A stretch of DNA of 20,816 nt from Euprymna scolopes (Eukaryota; Mollusca; Cephalopoda; Sepiida; Sepiolidae), in contig CM044519.1 of assembly GCA_024364805.1 (NCBI GenBank), forward strand, positions 40,248,341 to 40,269,156, given 5' to 3'. The notes beneath the pieces were generated by a model. That model was given only the letters and a program-made list of their open reading frames with translations, was not told the origin of the DNA and ran no database searches. The translations under genes and the position numbers were made by a program. Shown here in pieces: positions 1 through 8,879 of this stretch. How positions within the stretch are numbered: the stretch's first letter is position 1; each line of letters opens with the position of its first letter.

Positions 1-320
1 AGGCAATTAAGGGAATGTGTAAATCAGTATGAATTAATAACAGACGAAAAATGGTCCATGGAAATTACAAACAAGTTTAAGAGGTTAGGGATTCTCGCCG
101 TATATGAACCGTTTCTGATTGATCAAAACCAGTAGCAGTCCGTTTCCTGTTCAAGTCTTGATCTTCTTTTCAAATCTTCCACCAATAAATTATTAAAGTT
201 TTAAAGAAGGTTTTATGTCGTTTTTTTCTAACGTGTAGAACAAAACAAATACAACTTTTTTTCACTTCACTTCTTTGAGTATTGTCATGTTAAGAACAGC
301 GTTTAAATTATACATCCCAC
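1..320. other. AT-rich stretch without a recognised gene
   Basis: I see no open frame with protein-like composition, no tRNA-like boxes and no clear repeat here. It may belong to a repeat that starts outside the window. Confidence 0.5.
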
Positions 321-326
321 ACACCC

Positions 327-440
327 CATGTAAGTAATGGCTTTCGGAATAGACACCTCAACTTCCCTATCCTAAGAATTGTGTACGGAATAGACACCCT
401 TACATTCCATGTAAAGCACGGCTTTCGCATTAGTCAACCC
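327..440. repeat. short imperfect direct repeat, period about 81 bp
   Basis: The block beginning ccatgtaagtaatggctttc (327-357) recurs in diverged form at 408-438 (ccatgtaaagcacggctttc), and a third partial piece, ggaatagacaccc, lies between them at 387-399. This looks like a decayed tandem duplication. A 79-codon open frame over 381-620 has no recognisable domain and I do not treat it as a gene. Confidence 0.5.
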
Positions 441-1020
441 CATTTTTATTGGAGGATGTGGAAAAATGATTCTCCTAAATTTAACCGTGATAATCGTTGT
501 CAGCATACCCAACCGGAAATGATAAAAAGAATTGTGGGTTTGCAGTTTCGGAAGGCGAAAAGTAGATTTGTTTATCGCTCATGTGTACAAAACTGGCCGC
601 CAGTGAATTACAGTGCATAATACGGGTCTTTATATATCTGTAAATACTTTGAATGAAATTTTCTATATCAGCATAGTCGAAAACCGTTAAAAGTAGTCAT
701 ACTAAAGAAAATTGTGGAGGGGTACCTAATGTACAAATTGCTCCCACACACACACACAAAAATTTACGTGTGCGCAATCTCGCGAATCAGACTGGAAAAG
801 AAATTTAAATAAAATACTCCACCGAATTTAATTCCACTATGTAATAAAATTTACGTAAAAACTGTAGCGTAGGTAAGCGGTGTAAAGATAAATAATTGTT
901 ACTAAAACCAGACCCTAAAACCAAACACGCGTGCAGATCTATCAATCGAGATATGGAAGAAAAAATGGAAAATGTTTAAATAGCTTATCTTGTAGAATTT
1001 AACCCGGATTCTTGGGATAT
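441..1020. other. unassigned AT-rich DNA
   Basis: There is no gene that I can support. A short (CA)n run lies at about 747-759. The rest is unique-looking AT-rich sequence with stops in all frames. Confidence 0.5.
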
Positions 1021-1140
1021 CCCGTCAATCATGGATCGGACGCGACTGGCAATCATCAAATTTAGCCGAGCGCGGTAACAGACGCAGACTAATTTCGAAA
1101 CAAACAGACAAAGTCGAAAAAATAGAAATACACTAAATCA
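1021..1140 (+). repeat. interspersed-repeat tail with a CAGACA module
   Basis: A less AT-rich patch (1021-1090) is followed by gaaacaaacagacaaag at 1097-1113 and then an A-rich tail. Similar gaaacgaacagacagac modules occur at 10367-10390 and 11869-11893. Such modules are typical 3' ends of non-LTR retroelements or SINEs in invertebrates. The class is not resolved. Confidence 0.35.
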
Positions 1141-1453
1141 AAATAACTAAAACCTACCATATAGTGACTTAATATAATTTTTTGGTTTATTTTCCAATAT
1201 ATTTTTTGCAAATTATTTATCAACAACTTTTTTTAAGGAAAGATAAATGTTTTATTTTTAACTATAAATTGTTAGATGTGAGCAAAGTTTTCATATTTTT
1301 TTCAAGATCTTTTCATTATTTATTTTATTTTATTTTATTTTATTTTTCTCAACAGAAGTTGTTTTAAGCTAAAAATATTTGCTTACGAAAATCGTAAATT
1401 GTAAGGTGAGCGGGCGAGCAAGCGAGCGAGAGTGAGAGGAAATATTGTCTTCG

Positions 1454-1456
<3 letters not shown>
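1141..1456. other. T-rich low-complexity DNA with a (TTTTA)n tract
   Basis: A short pentanucleotide tract of about five units lies at roughly 1318-1346, inside a T-rich stretch. The 61-codon frame across it is phenylalanine- and tyrosine-rich, as expected of T-rich DNA, and is not a gene. A purine-rich patch with gcgagcgag units (1408-1440) leads into the GA tract. Confidence 0.6.

Positions 1457-1492
<36 letters not shown>
1457..1492. repeat. (AG)18 microsatellite
   Basis: Uninterrupted AG dinucleotides, likely length-polymorphic. Confidence 0.95.
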
Positions 1493-1494
<2 letters not shown>

Positions 1495-1671
1495 AGGAAG
1501 AATATATATAGCCAGAGAATCCAATAGATCATGTAGGTTTAAATAAAGTATATATAAATGAATTACCTATAAAAAAGTAATTATGTTTGTAAAATGTTTA
1601 ATTAATTACTGAAACAAAGGTACAAATCGAGCGAGCGAAAAATTTACTCATAGGGCAAAAGTAAGGTATCA

Positions 1672-1760
1672 TTAAGACGACATGGTTGAATGGTAAGTTA
1701 GCGTTCGTTTAGCATGCTTATACTGTTATTCCGGAAAATAGGAATGGCCAAAGATCACCC
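1672..1760 (+). repeat. possible tRNA-derived SINE head (A-box only)
   Basis: The segment tggttgaatgg (1684-1694) fits the pol III A-box consensus TRGYNNARNNG and is followed by tRNA-like gcgttcgtttagcatgctt. The expected B-box position has only ttattccgg, which does not fit GWTCRANNC, so the head is decayed or this is chance. Confidence 0.3.
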
Positions 1761-1877
1761 AATCAGAAGCGGCGGAATTAATCTGAGGATACTTTATTAT
1801 TTTTGTAACGAAAAAGCGAAAGTTTGTGATCCTGTTACAAAGGGTGAAACCCCATATCCGTCCCAAGTGCAAAAGGC

Positions 1878-1897
1878 CTCCCGGTGATGACTGGGAG
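1878..1897. other. 8 bp stem-loop with GATG tetraloop
   Basis: CTCCCGGT (1878-1885) pairs with ACTGGGAG (1890-1897) with one G-T wobble. It sits in a relatively GC-rich patch (1845-1910) that looks like part of an older interspersed element of unknown class. Confidence 0.45.
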
Positions 1898-1920
1898 CGG
1901 TAGGAGTACTTGTTATTTAG

Positions 1921-1946
1921 AGAGAAAAATAGGACCTATTTTCTCT
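1921..1946. repeat. near-perfect palindrome
   Basis: agagaaaaatagg (1921-1933) is complementary to cctattttctct (1935-1946) with one extra A in the left arm. It could form a cruciform; no function can be assigned. Confidence 0.6.
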
Positions 1947-2033
1947 TAATGTGGTTGCGATTGTGATGATGTTGCTTCTAGAATGTAATGTAGGATTTAT
2001 TATAACTACTTAAAGTTGTCTAAAATCGCATTC

Positions 2034-2067
2034 TAAAGTTACATAAGAACTTTATTACATTATCATG
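2034..2067 (-). repeat. 34 bp repeated motif, copy 1 (minus orientation)
   Basis: These 34 bases are the exact reverse complement of 6049-6082, and a diverged version lies at 18924-18957 in the same orientation as the second copy. The match stops sharply on both sides. It is probably the conserved end of an interspersed repeat. Confidence 0.7.
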
Positions 2068-2276
2068 GTTAATAGTCTAGACATAATAAATTTGTATGTT
2101 GCATCTGTTGTTGGAAACCTACGGTACTTTGCTCCAGATAGGAATTTCTGCAATCAAAATATATTATAGGAAATAGCACATAAATATTTTACACGGATGT
2201 AACCTTGGCCGGTATAACGTAAAGTTTTCTTGTAAAATTTATTCTTTTTAATCTATGAAATAAAGACTATTTTAAG

Positions 2277-2503
2277 ATTGTCAAGCCAAAATATTAGTTG
2301 ATGTGGTATTGTAAACAAACACAGATATAATTTGAAGTCAGACATTATCATTATTTTTTTGCGAATTAGTCCACCAGGCAAATATTACTTATAATATATA
2401 ATATTCAATAGGGGATTAGTTCTATAATAATGCATACGATATCTACATAAATTAAAATATTATCTTTAAGCATATGTATGACCGGGCAACATCGGGCATC
2501 CAG
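2277..2503 (+). mobile_element. Helitron 3'-end fragment (copy A)
   Basis: The segment ends in accgggcaacatcgggc (2481-2497), a diverged form of the Helitron terminal hairpin, followed by CCAG where CTAG is expected, then T (2504). It aligns by eye with two separate parts of copy B (about 13247-13405 and 14215-14330): the shared block tattgtaaacaaacacaga, and then ataataatgcata with taaattaaaata. No 5' end is visible upstream, so this is a truncated or decayed non-autonomous copy. No Rep-helicase coding sequence is present. Confidence 0.6.
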
Positions 2504-2582
2504 TTAATATATATATATATAATTATCATAGTAAATAATGATATATATATATAATAATTATATATATGCATATATATATGTG

Positions 2583-2613
<31 letters not shown>

Positions 2614-2621
2614 GTTTAAGC

Positions 2622-2679
<58 letters not shown>

Positions 2680-2680
2680 T
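2504..2680. repeat. interrupted (AT)n microsatellite block
   Basis: There are several AT runs, the longest about 2625-2677. The interruption atgtttaagca occurs at both 2612-2622 and 2675-2685, which suggests that an AT tract together with its border was duplicated. A related ctttaagcatatg lies in the Helitron end just upstream (2464-2476). Confidence 0.9.
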
Positions 2681-2759
2681 AAGCAAACATTATTAAATGT
2701 AACGGAGACACTTTGCTTTTATGATTCTTTTTTTTTAATTTTTCGATTTTTCGTACATA

Positions 2760-2880
2760 CTTTTTTAATATCAAAATCGAAAATATTAATAAAGGTTCAA
2801 TAGTTGTTACTGTAACGAGCGCTTTCAATTCGCCCACGAATCATCTTCAGGCGTGGAGGAAGTAGAGGTCTGAAGGAACG
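2760..2880 (-). repeat. retroelement-like module with hammerhead-like core
   Basis: On the minus strand, CTGAAGA is followed after one T by the stem-loop GATTCG-TGGG-CGAATT and then GAAAGCGC (plus strand about 2817-2852). The order CTGANGA, stem, GAAA is that of hammerhead box 1, stem II and box 2, and is common in Penelope-like and related retroelement ends. Stems I and III are weak here and one extra base precedes stem II, so I call it hammerhead-like only. Downstream on the minus strand the sequence becomes A/T-rich. Confidence 0.35.
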
Positions 2881-3410
2881 AAAATGGAAATTAAAAATTG
2901 AAAATTGAAAAGTGAAAAGTAAAATATACATTAAACCGCATAAGGTGATGGTAAGTAAAAATATATAAAGTCGATGAGAAGTCGATTAAAATATAGGTTG
3001 ATTAAAAATTCTAGTATTAAAATCAGCAATTTCGTGGGCACTGTAGTAGGATGAGTATTCCTAATATATGACTCTTCAAGAATTTTTTTATTTTATAATA
3101 TTATTTTCACATTTTATGTTGTTGACGCGAACCTTTCTAAGATTGGGGGGGGGGCAGTTGTGTTATTTTATTAAATGTTCATATATATCACTAGTATTGT
3201 TTAAATGCATGGTTATTCGCCCGGAAAACGGTGTCGTTGTATGCCCAATGTATATATTATTCATATATTTATTTTCGGAGTTACATTCTCCTAGAAAGCA
3301 TTCGAATCTTAACGTTTCTATAGCCTGTGAAGAGTTATTTCTAACCACGAGGTTTTGTGTTCTAAACTTCTTGTAGCAAATAATAAATTTAATTTAAGAG
3401 TTACTGTCAG
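2881..3410. other. unassigned AT-rich DNA with a poly-G run
   Basis: A run of nine or ten Gs lies near 3144-3154. Overlapping open frames of 102 and 61 codons on opposite strands (3068-3376) lack protein-like composition or domains, so I do not call a gene. Confidence 0.5.
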
Positions 3411-3413
3411 TGC

Positions 3414-3475
<62 letters not shown>
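3411..3475. repeat. (AT)n microsatellite
   Basis: Nearly pure AT with one TAC interruption near 3425. Confidence 0.95.
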
Positions 3476-3477
<2 letters not shown>

Positions 3478-4008
3478 TAGGTTTAAAATATATAAGAGTA
3501 GAAACTATTGAATTTTACGAGGTTCTTAATAGTTCTAAATTAAAGAGCAGGATATTATTTTATTGAATTTAGATGGACCCAATTAGATAAGTTGCTACAA
3601 TAAATCGACTGTTTCAGTCTAAAAATACTTCACCAGTCGACAAATGCCACCCGGTCTTACTCGAGGCCTGTTCTTTTAATGAAAATGAAAAACAACTAAA
3701 AGAATCAAAAGACAAAAAAGGAGAAAAATCTTAAAATTAATAATAAGCTGTGAGTCTAGACAAATGTATTAACTGTAAGGAAAAGGAACATTGTTTTAAT
3801 AAGCAGCTACCATATAATAATAATAAAGGTAGCTTTCGTTACATTTATTATGCCAGAACGGCTACACTCGTTAGTTGAAATGAAATAAGGAATTAACTAA
3901 GGGGAAGTTGAATGCGAAACAGGAACGGATGGAGCGTATTCCAACTGTCTGCGGTTGGTATTCATGGTAACGAGTACTTATGTCTTACACATTTAAATTT
4001 CGTTTAAA
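3476..4008. other. unassigned DNA
   Basis: No gene or classifiable repeat can be supported. Short (ATA)n at about 3815-3827 and AT-rich sequence with stops in all frames. Confidence 0.5.
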
Positions 4009-4315
4009 ATAATCGTGGTTGATTGGTTGGTTGTTTTTGTTTTACGGCATATCAACCCTTTTTCAGGTTATTTAATGCCGAATCTAGTTATTTTGAGGAA
4101 CGATTTTTAATGGAGTATTTTTTTTTTTACGTCAGATTCTATTTAACCCATAGTTGAGACCCTAACAGGTACTACCACTCCGGGTCAGAGTGGACCTGGG
4201 AGCAATGGCAATAAATGGCATAAAGGGTGGCTCCACATTCCCCAAATCCCGCAAGGTGGGACCTCACCATCGGATATAGTTTTAGGTCATATCCAGGACC
4301 TAATATAATCGTGGT
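4009..4315 (+). mobile_element. short insertion with 11 bp target-site-like direct repeats
   Basis: The 11-mer ataatcgtggt occurs exactly at 4009-4019 and 4305-4315, bracketing 285 bp (4020-4304) that is clearly richer in GC than its surroundings in its second half. Direct repeats of this length are what target-primed LINE/SINE insertion leaves. Inside, a T-rich head (gttttacggcatatcaaccc at about 4041-4060) precedes a GC-richer body, and a short inverted repeat (TAGGTC / GACCTA) closes the right end. No convincing pol III B-box is seen, so the class is open. Confidence 0.5.
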
Positions 4316-4527
4316 GAGATTTGTTGAGAACAAAACTTAGTTTGCATTTAAAATAAGTTCCATATAATTTAATGTAATAATAATAGGTTTAATCTACTCT
4401 ATAAATATTTTATAATACTTAATGCAAATACTCAAAAAATAAATATATAACAAATAAATGTTATCAAAGGCAAGATAAGTTACTTTTCTACCTAACTGGT
4501 TATGTTTTTAGTGTTTTTATTTAATGT

Positions 4528-4856
4528 AACATGTTTATTCAGCTCGGAAAACATACAGTGTTTCCCGATGCATTGGAAAATTTAAAATGGCGCCGGTCTC
4601 TCTGCTGAACACGGTAAGTTTGGGAAAATGAGTTAAAAATGAAAAATATACAAAATGCTCTTAGAAACTCGCTCAATATGTTACTGGGACATAGGCTGGA
4701 TATATTCGGTAGATTTTTAACAATATTTTGAATATTTTTTTTGTTTTTAACTCATTTTCCTAAACTTACCGTGTTCAACAGAGACTCCGGCGCCATTTTC
4801 AATTTTCCAATACATCGGTAAACGCTGTATGTTTTTCGAGCTGAATAAACATGTAA
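4528..4856. mobile_element. foldback/MITE-like element with long inverted arms
   Basis: The left arm 4531-4640 is complementary to the right arm 4743-4853 over about 110 bp with roughly ten mismatches; weaker pairing continues inward to about 4655 and 4722, leaving a loop of some 65 bp. Each arm contains atggcgccgg-like and cggtaagttt blocks. TAA lies immediately outside each end if the arms start at CATGTTTATTC, matching the 3 bp TWA duplication of PIF/Harbinger-type elements, but this is weak evidence for that family. There is no coding capacity. Confidence 0.75.
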
Positions 4857-5905
4857 AAAAAAGTCTAACATCAAATATGGCGCAATGACATAACGTCTCC
4901 TTGTGGGCTTTGAAGTTATTTGGATATTTTCGAAAGTGTGTTAATATATTTTATAAGTAAGTTTTTTTGTTAGTTTGATTTTGTGAATTTTAAAAAAAAA
5001 TCCATTTCATTTTATATCCAATTTTCCTTCACTAGTAAACTTAATCTGCTCCAAAAATGGCAGATATATCACCGTTGCTTTTTTTCATGTTTCTGCTCCA
5101 TTTACTTCATGGAACTCGCTCGAGACAAGGCGTGAAACCACATGATGTACGGAGCTAACATGAACGAAAGATAATGATCGGAAAAAAAGATATCTATTGA
5201 TTTTAGTCCAAGGTTATACATAGGATGAAAACAATTAGCTGAAAAGGAGCGTATAAATAAGCTACTGCAAACGGAAGCTGTATTACAACGATATAGCAAA
5301 ACAACAAACTCATGAAGACCACTGGACCAACGGGTCAAACGGTATAGAACAAAAGAAGCAGCGAATATATCAGAAAATTTGAAGAACATATCCCATAATA
5401 TTTATAAAAAAAAGACTGAGACTAACAGAATCAGTGTCTGTAAGAGCTGTCGCAAAGAAGAAGAAGAGGGGAACCAAATCAAATTAGAGATACGTTTCTG
5501 CATTTTATTAATTACCTTCGAATGAGACAGATACACCAGCCGAAACATGACAGCAGTACTCTATACATAGTAGATTCGTAAATACAGAGAATAGTCTGAG
5601 ACGTGGGAACGTGTTTTGATCGACAGGCTGATACGTATTTACAAGAAGTAGAAACAGTAATGGTTGTATAGTATAAGAAACCTAAAAATAATGTGAGAAG
5701 AATAAACGAACAAAAATTTTCAGGGGGGTTCATGGCAACGACCATATAATATTTAGAGTGGCATTAGACAAATATTGGCCTTCTAAATTATGTTCGTGTT
5801 CATCTATAGTTGGATATATCGTATTGTTTTCATGTAGTTAGTTTCATATCTATAACTGACTATATTAAACAGTTCGTTTTACTAATTTAAAAATAGAAAT
5901 ATGTT
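4857..5905. other. unassigned DNA, no supportable gene
   Basis: Minus-strand open frames of 95 and 77 codons (5102-5389 and 5512-5745) have no recognised domain. The plus strand at 5240-5440 reads as charged, Lys/Arg-rich peptide in broken frames and could be an ancient LINE remnant, but I could not match it to a family. A short (AAG)n lies at about 5455-5468. Confidence 0.45.
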
Positions 5906-5906
5906 T

Positions 5907-5955
5907 TTAATATCAAGGTCAAAGTGAGAAACGAACAGGTAATGCTGTAATCTCT
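5907..5955 (+). repeat. dispersed repeat, copy 1
   Basis: The segment ttaatatcaaggtcaaagtg and the following gagaaacgaacaggtaatgc match 6836-6895 at most positions; copy 2 carries about 11 extra bases before acaggta. An upstream piece, taactgactatatt, also matches tcaactgagtatatt-like sequence upstream of copy 2. Confidence 0.5.
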
Positions 5956-6048
5956 CCTCTTCTGATGAGAAGCATTTAGCTTTCAAATGTCAAAAGCGGT
6001 TTCCCCGATTTCTATCTCACCTACTCTGATCACCCTCATTCTTATTGA

Positions 6049-6082
6049 CATGATAATGTAATAAAGTTCTTATGTAACTTTA
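6049..6082 (+). repeat. 34 bp repeated motif, copy 2
   Basis: Exact reverse complement of 2034-2067. It contains AATAAAG and lies about 25 bp before a microsatellite, as does the diverged copy at 18924-18957, so it may be the 3' end of an element that ends in or seeds AT repeats. Confidence 0.7.
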
Positions 6083-6104
6083 ATTATGTTCTCTTTATCT
6101 TTTG

Positions 6105-6105
<1 letters not shown>

Positions 6106-6151
<46 letters not shown>

Positions 6152-6179
6152 CCACACAAACACACACAAACACACACAA

Positions 6180-6248
<69 letters not shown>

Positions 6249-6249
6249 A

Positions 6250-6293
<44 letters not shown>

Positions 6294-6315
6294 GCAGAGA
6301 TAAATAAATAAATCA
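6106..6315. repeat. compound microsatellite
   Basis: In order: (TA)n, (CA)n with CACAAA interruptions, (TA)n, (GA)n, (CAGA)n, (TAGA)about 11 and (AAAT)n. Read on the minus strand this gives a repetitive 73-codon frame that is not a gene. Confidence 0.95.
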
Positions 6316-6836
6316 ATAATTAGTTTGTTTGTTTTCTGGAAAAGGAAATCTAGCAGAGTGTTCGATTATAAGAAAATCCGAAAATAAGAACGTATTATTT
6401 ATGTTTTGTTTTCTTTACAGAAAGTTTACATAAGTCATCGGTACCGTCGGTTTCAAACTCGATAATTATGGGCCGTTTCAGAAACCCGTATCAAGTCCTC
6501 TCCAGCCAATACTCATCTCTTTCTGTAAACAAAACAAAACATAAATAAATAAATAAATAAATAGAAATATTCCCATGTACTAAAACGTTTCCATCTTACA
6601 TTCTACATTCGCAATTATGATGATGGTGAAGCTATGCATAAATAGAATTCAGCGTAGTAGTGAAATGAAACTTATAATCAAAGAAGAAATCATAAAAACT
6701 GTAGAAGTAATTAACGTTCGTTTTTTGAAGGAATATGCAAATTAGTTAACCTGCATGTAATCGGTCGCATATTCACAACTGAGTATATTTTTTAAAAAAA
6801 AGTTATTTTAAATAATATTAAAATAATAAAAGCGAC
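6316..6836. other. unassigned DNA with an (AAAT)n tract
   Basis: (AAAT)6 lies at about 6541-6564. Otherwise AT-rich sequence with no supported gene. Confidence 0.5.
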
Positions 6837-6898
6837 AGCTTTTGATATCAATGTCAGAGCGAGAAACAAACTCAACTTGACAGGTATTAACATAATCC
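6836..6898 (+). repeat. dispersed repeat, copy 2
   Basis: Matches 5907-5955 by eye (tttgatatcaatgtcagagc, gagaaacaaac, then acaggtattaa). Both copies follow A/T-rich sequence in the same orientation about 930 bp apart. Confidence 0.5.
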
Positions 6899-7857
6899 AA
6901 ACAGACTATGCATGAATATAACAGGAAGTCATAAACAAAACTAGCTCCAGTTTTGTTCGACTTTGCGTCGGTTGCAGACATCATATATCCATGATATAGA
7001 TGACATTGTACAGCTGATGCAAAAACGATTTCGAATTTGATAACAACATTAATAACCTACTTAAAAATCGATCAGGTATTCGGAAAATTGCTTAGCGTAA
7101 ATATGGCCGCCAGCTGCATTGAACGAAATCAATAAAACGTGCAAGTTTTCATGCGGATTTGATTCTGACATTTAAAAAAATGGAAATACAATAAAATGTA
7201 AGTCATGACCCACATTCGATCCACCCTGCGTTGCATTTGATATAGTTTCACTGTTCAAGTTAATTCGAACAGAAGTTGTAATTGTTCAGCATAAAAGGCA
7301 GGAATGTTTACTGCTTGTATATAATTTCGTCTACTGTCAGCTTTCTGCTACATCGAAGAAAAAAAGCTGTTCTATTTTTTTTGTGACAGGTTTTATCTTC
7401 AGCCAGTGGCCGAATGAACAAAACAAGCTGTTATCTAGCAAATTCAATCAACACCATTATTATATAAGGTGAAATATATGTAGTGTTCGAATGCAAAACA
7501 TAGTAAATTCAATTTGTTTAAATTAAGACCATAATCAATAAAAAGCCGAATATATTAAATCTCGATTTCAATTAGAAGCTTTTTTAAATTTAGTTCATGA
7601 AGAATTTACATCGGTATCATATTATATAAAACATGGTTTTAGAGTGTGGTTGACTTTTGAAATGGAAAACTTTTTAAACTGATATTTTCATAATTAAAAA
7701 AAAAGGTATTCATGTCATTTTATATTCAAATACATAATATATGTTTGCATGTGTGTTCGTATTAATTGTGTTATCTTAAAAATGTAGAGATTCAATTGAT
7801 TCGTACCTTAACTTTACATAACCTGTTGCCATATTGATATTTTAATTAGAAGCACTC

Positions 7858-7858
<1 letters not shown>
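6899..7858. other. unassigned AT-rich DNA
   Basis: I find no open frame, tRNA-like box, splice-bounded exon or repeat that I can support. It is the longest plain stretch in the window. Confidence 0.5.
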
Positions 7859-7895
<37 letters not shown>

Positions 7896-7950
7896 TATAT
7901 GTGTGTGTGTTACACAGATGTGTAACCATATATGTGTGTGTGTGTGTTAC
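7859..7950. repeat. AT and TG microsatellites with small palindromes
   Basis: (AT)n at about 7860-7900 and (TG)n at 7901-7910 and 7933-7947. GTTACAC-agat-GTGTAAC (about 7909-7926) is a perfect 7 bp hairpin between the tracts. Confidence 0.85.
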
Positions 7951-8042
7951 ACTTCTTACAGAAGTGGTTGTTAGTATTATTCCTAATACTAAACAGACTG
8001 GTTGTTAGTATTATTCCTAATACTAACAACCACTTCTGTAAG
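7950..8042. repeat. nested perfect palindrome with internal tandem duplication
   Basis: The outer arms 7955-7979 and 8018-8042 are perfectly complementary over 25 bp. Inside, a 27 bp unit (7966-7992 and 8000-8026, period 34) is repeated directly, and each unit is itself a palindrome (ttagtatta-ttcc-taatactaa). CACTTC-ttaca-GAAGTG (7950-7966) adds another hairpin at the left edge. Perfect arms point to recent origin, either as a small foldback element or by template switching. Confidence 0.85.
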
Positions 8043-8134
8043 GTCTGACGAGGCAGTTGAATCGTGAACATGGTCCAACATCTGAAGCATATGTAACCAA
8101 ACATATAAAACGGTAATAAAGAAATAAACAACAC

Positions 8135-8310
8135 ACACATACACATACACACACATATATATATACAAAACAATAGAAAATAAACAAATAAATAAATTAA
8201 ATACACATGAATATACATAAACGATCACACATATATGTATATATATATATATGTGTATATATGTGTGCATGTATGTATGTACACATATGTATATTTATAT
8301 ATAAAAAAGG
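8135..8310. repeat. CA and AT microsatellite cluster
   Basis: (CA)n at about 8132-8155, AT/TG mixtures to 8300, with (AAAT)n between. Overlapping minus-strand frames here translate Tyr/Ile/Val/Cys repeats and are not genes. Confidence 0.85.
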
Positions 8311-8370
8311 AGGAAAACGTCCGCCTTAAACCACTAACCTAAAACAGATCCTTTGTTCGATAAAATGCAT

Positions 8371-8460
8371 GCCCATTGGCTGATGGGAAGGGGCACGGTG
8401 GATACTAGAAAGCTGATTGGCTAACTAAAATCCTCAACAGAAGAGGACAATATAAAAACG
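8371..8460 (+). promoter_or_regulatory. TATA promoter with two inverted CCAAT boxes
   Basis: ATTGG (inverted CCAAT) occurs at 8375-8379 and 8416-8420, and TATAAAA at 8451-8457. With a start site about 25-30 bp after the TATA box (near 8480), the CCAAT boxes fall at about -105 and -64, a standard pol II arrangement. A TCCTC/GAGGA inverted repeat lies between the second CCAAT and the TATA box (8431-8447). The 12-mer agctgattggct (8411-8422) recurs at 15212-15223. The segment is less AT-rich than its surroundings. No protein frame follows; the next element is the ribozyme fold at 8480. Confidence 0.55.
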
Positions 8461-8479
8461 AGAAACAGCCACAGAATTC

Positions 8480-8542
8480 GCGCATGAGCCTGACGAATCC
8501 TAGAGTGGATGACACGCCGAATATTCAGTGTAGCTTAATCGC
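8480..8542 (+). ncRNA. type I hammerhead ribozyme fold
   Basis: The parts occur in hammerhead order. Stem I 5' strand GCG-ca-TGAGC (8480-8489); box 1 CTGACGA (8490-8496, consensus CTGANGA); stem II ATCC-tagagt-GGAT (8497-8510); box 2 GACA (8511-8514, consensus GAAA); stem III ACGC (8514-8517) pairing with GTGT (8528-8531) around a 10-base loop; cleavage triplet GTA (8530-8532, an allowed NUH); stem I 3' strand GCTTA-at-CGC (8533-8542), pairing with 8480-8489 around a 2x2 internal loop. Cleavage would fall after 8532. One core base in box 2 departs from consensus, so activity may be low or lost. Such ribozymes sit in Penelope-like element ends and retrozymes of animals (known); membership here is inference. 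Confidence 0.6.
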
Positions 8543-8560
8543 CATATATATTTTATAAAT

Positions 8561-8645
<85 letters not shown>

Positions 8646-8791
8646 CATATATATATATGTATGTATGTATATATATGTATATATATATGTATATGTATAT
8701 ATATATATATGTATATGTATATATGTATGTATATATATGTATATATATATGTATATATATATATGTTTATGTATATATATTTGTATATGTG

Positions 8792-8823
<32 letters not shown>

Positions 8824-8851
8824 TAGTAATTTATAAAATATATATGGCGAT
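8538..8851. repeat. AT satellite inside a perfect 31 bp inverted repeat
   Basis: 8538-8568 and 8821-8851 are exact reverse complements (left arm starts atcgccatatatattttata). Between them lie about 39 pure AT units (8564-8641) and then a degenerate TATG/TATA block to 8825. The left arm begins inside the 3' strand of ribozyme stem I, so the duplicated arm carries a copy of that strand. The whole 314 bp can fold back on itself. A 98-codon Tyr/Ile/Met frame over it is low-complexity and not a gene. Confidence 0.85.
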
Positions 8852-8879
8852 ATGTATATATATACCGATTGTATCGATT

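Noticed and set aside
381-620. 79-codon plus-strand frame
   Set aside because: It begins inside a repeated block, has no recognisable domain and is within chance length for stop-free runs.
5102-5745. Two minus-strand frames of 95 and 77 codons
   Set aside because: No domain or conserved motif, no splice or promoter context; the composition looks like random translation.
6095-6316. 73-codon minus frame with a leading Met and hydrophobic runs
   Set aside because: It is a translation of AT, CA, GA and TAGA microsatellites, not a membrane protein.
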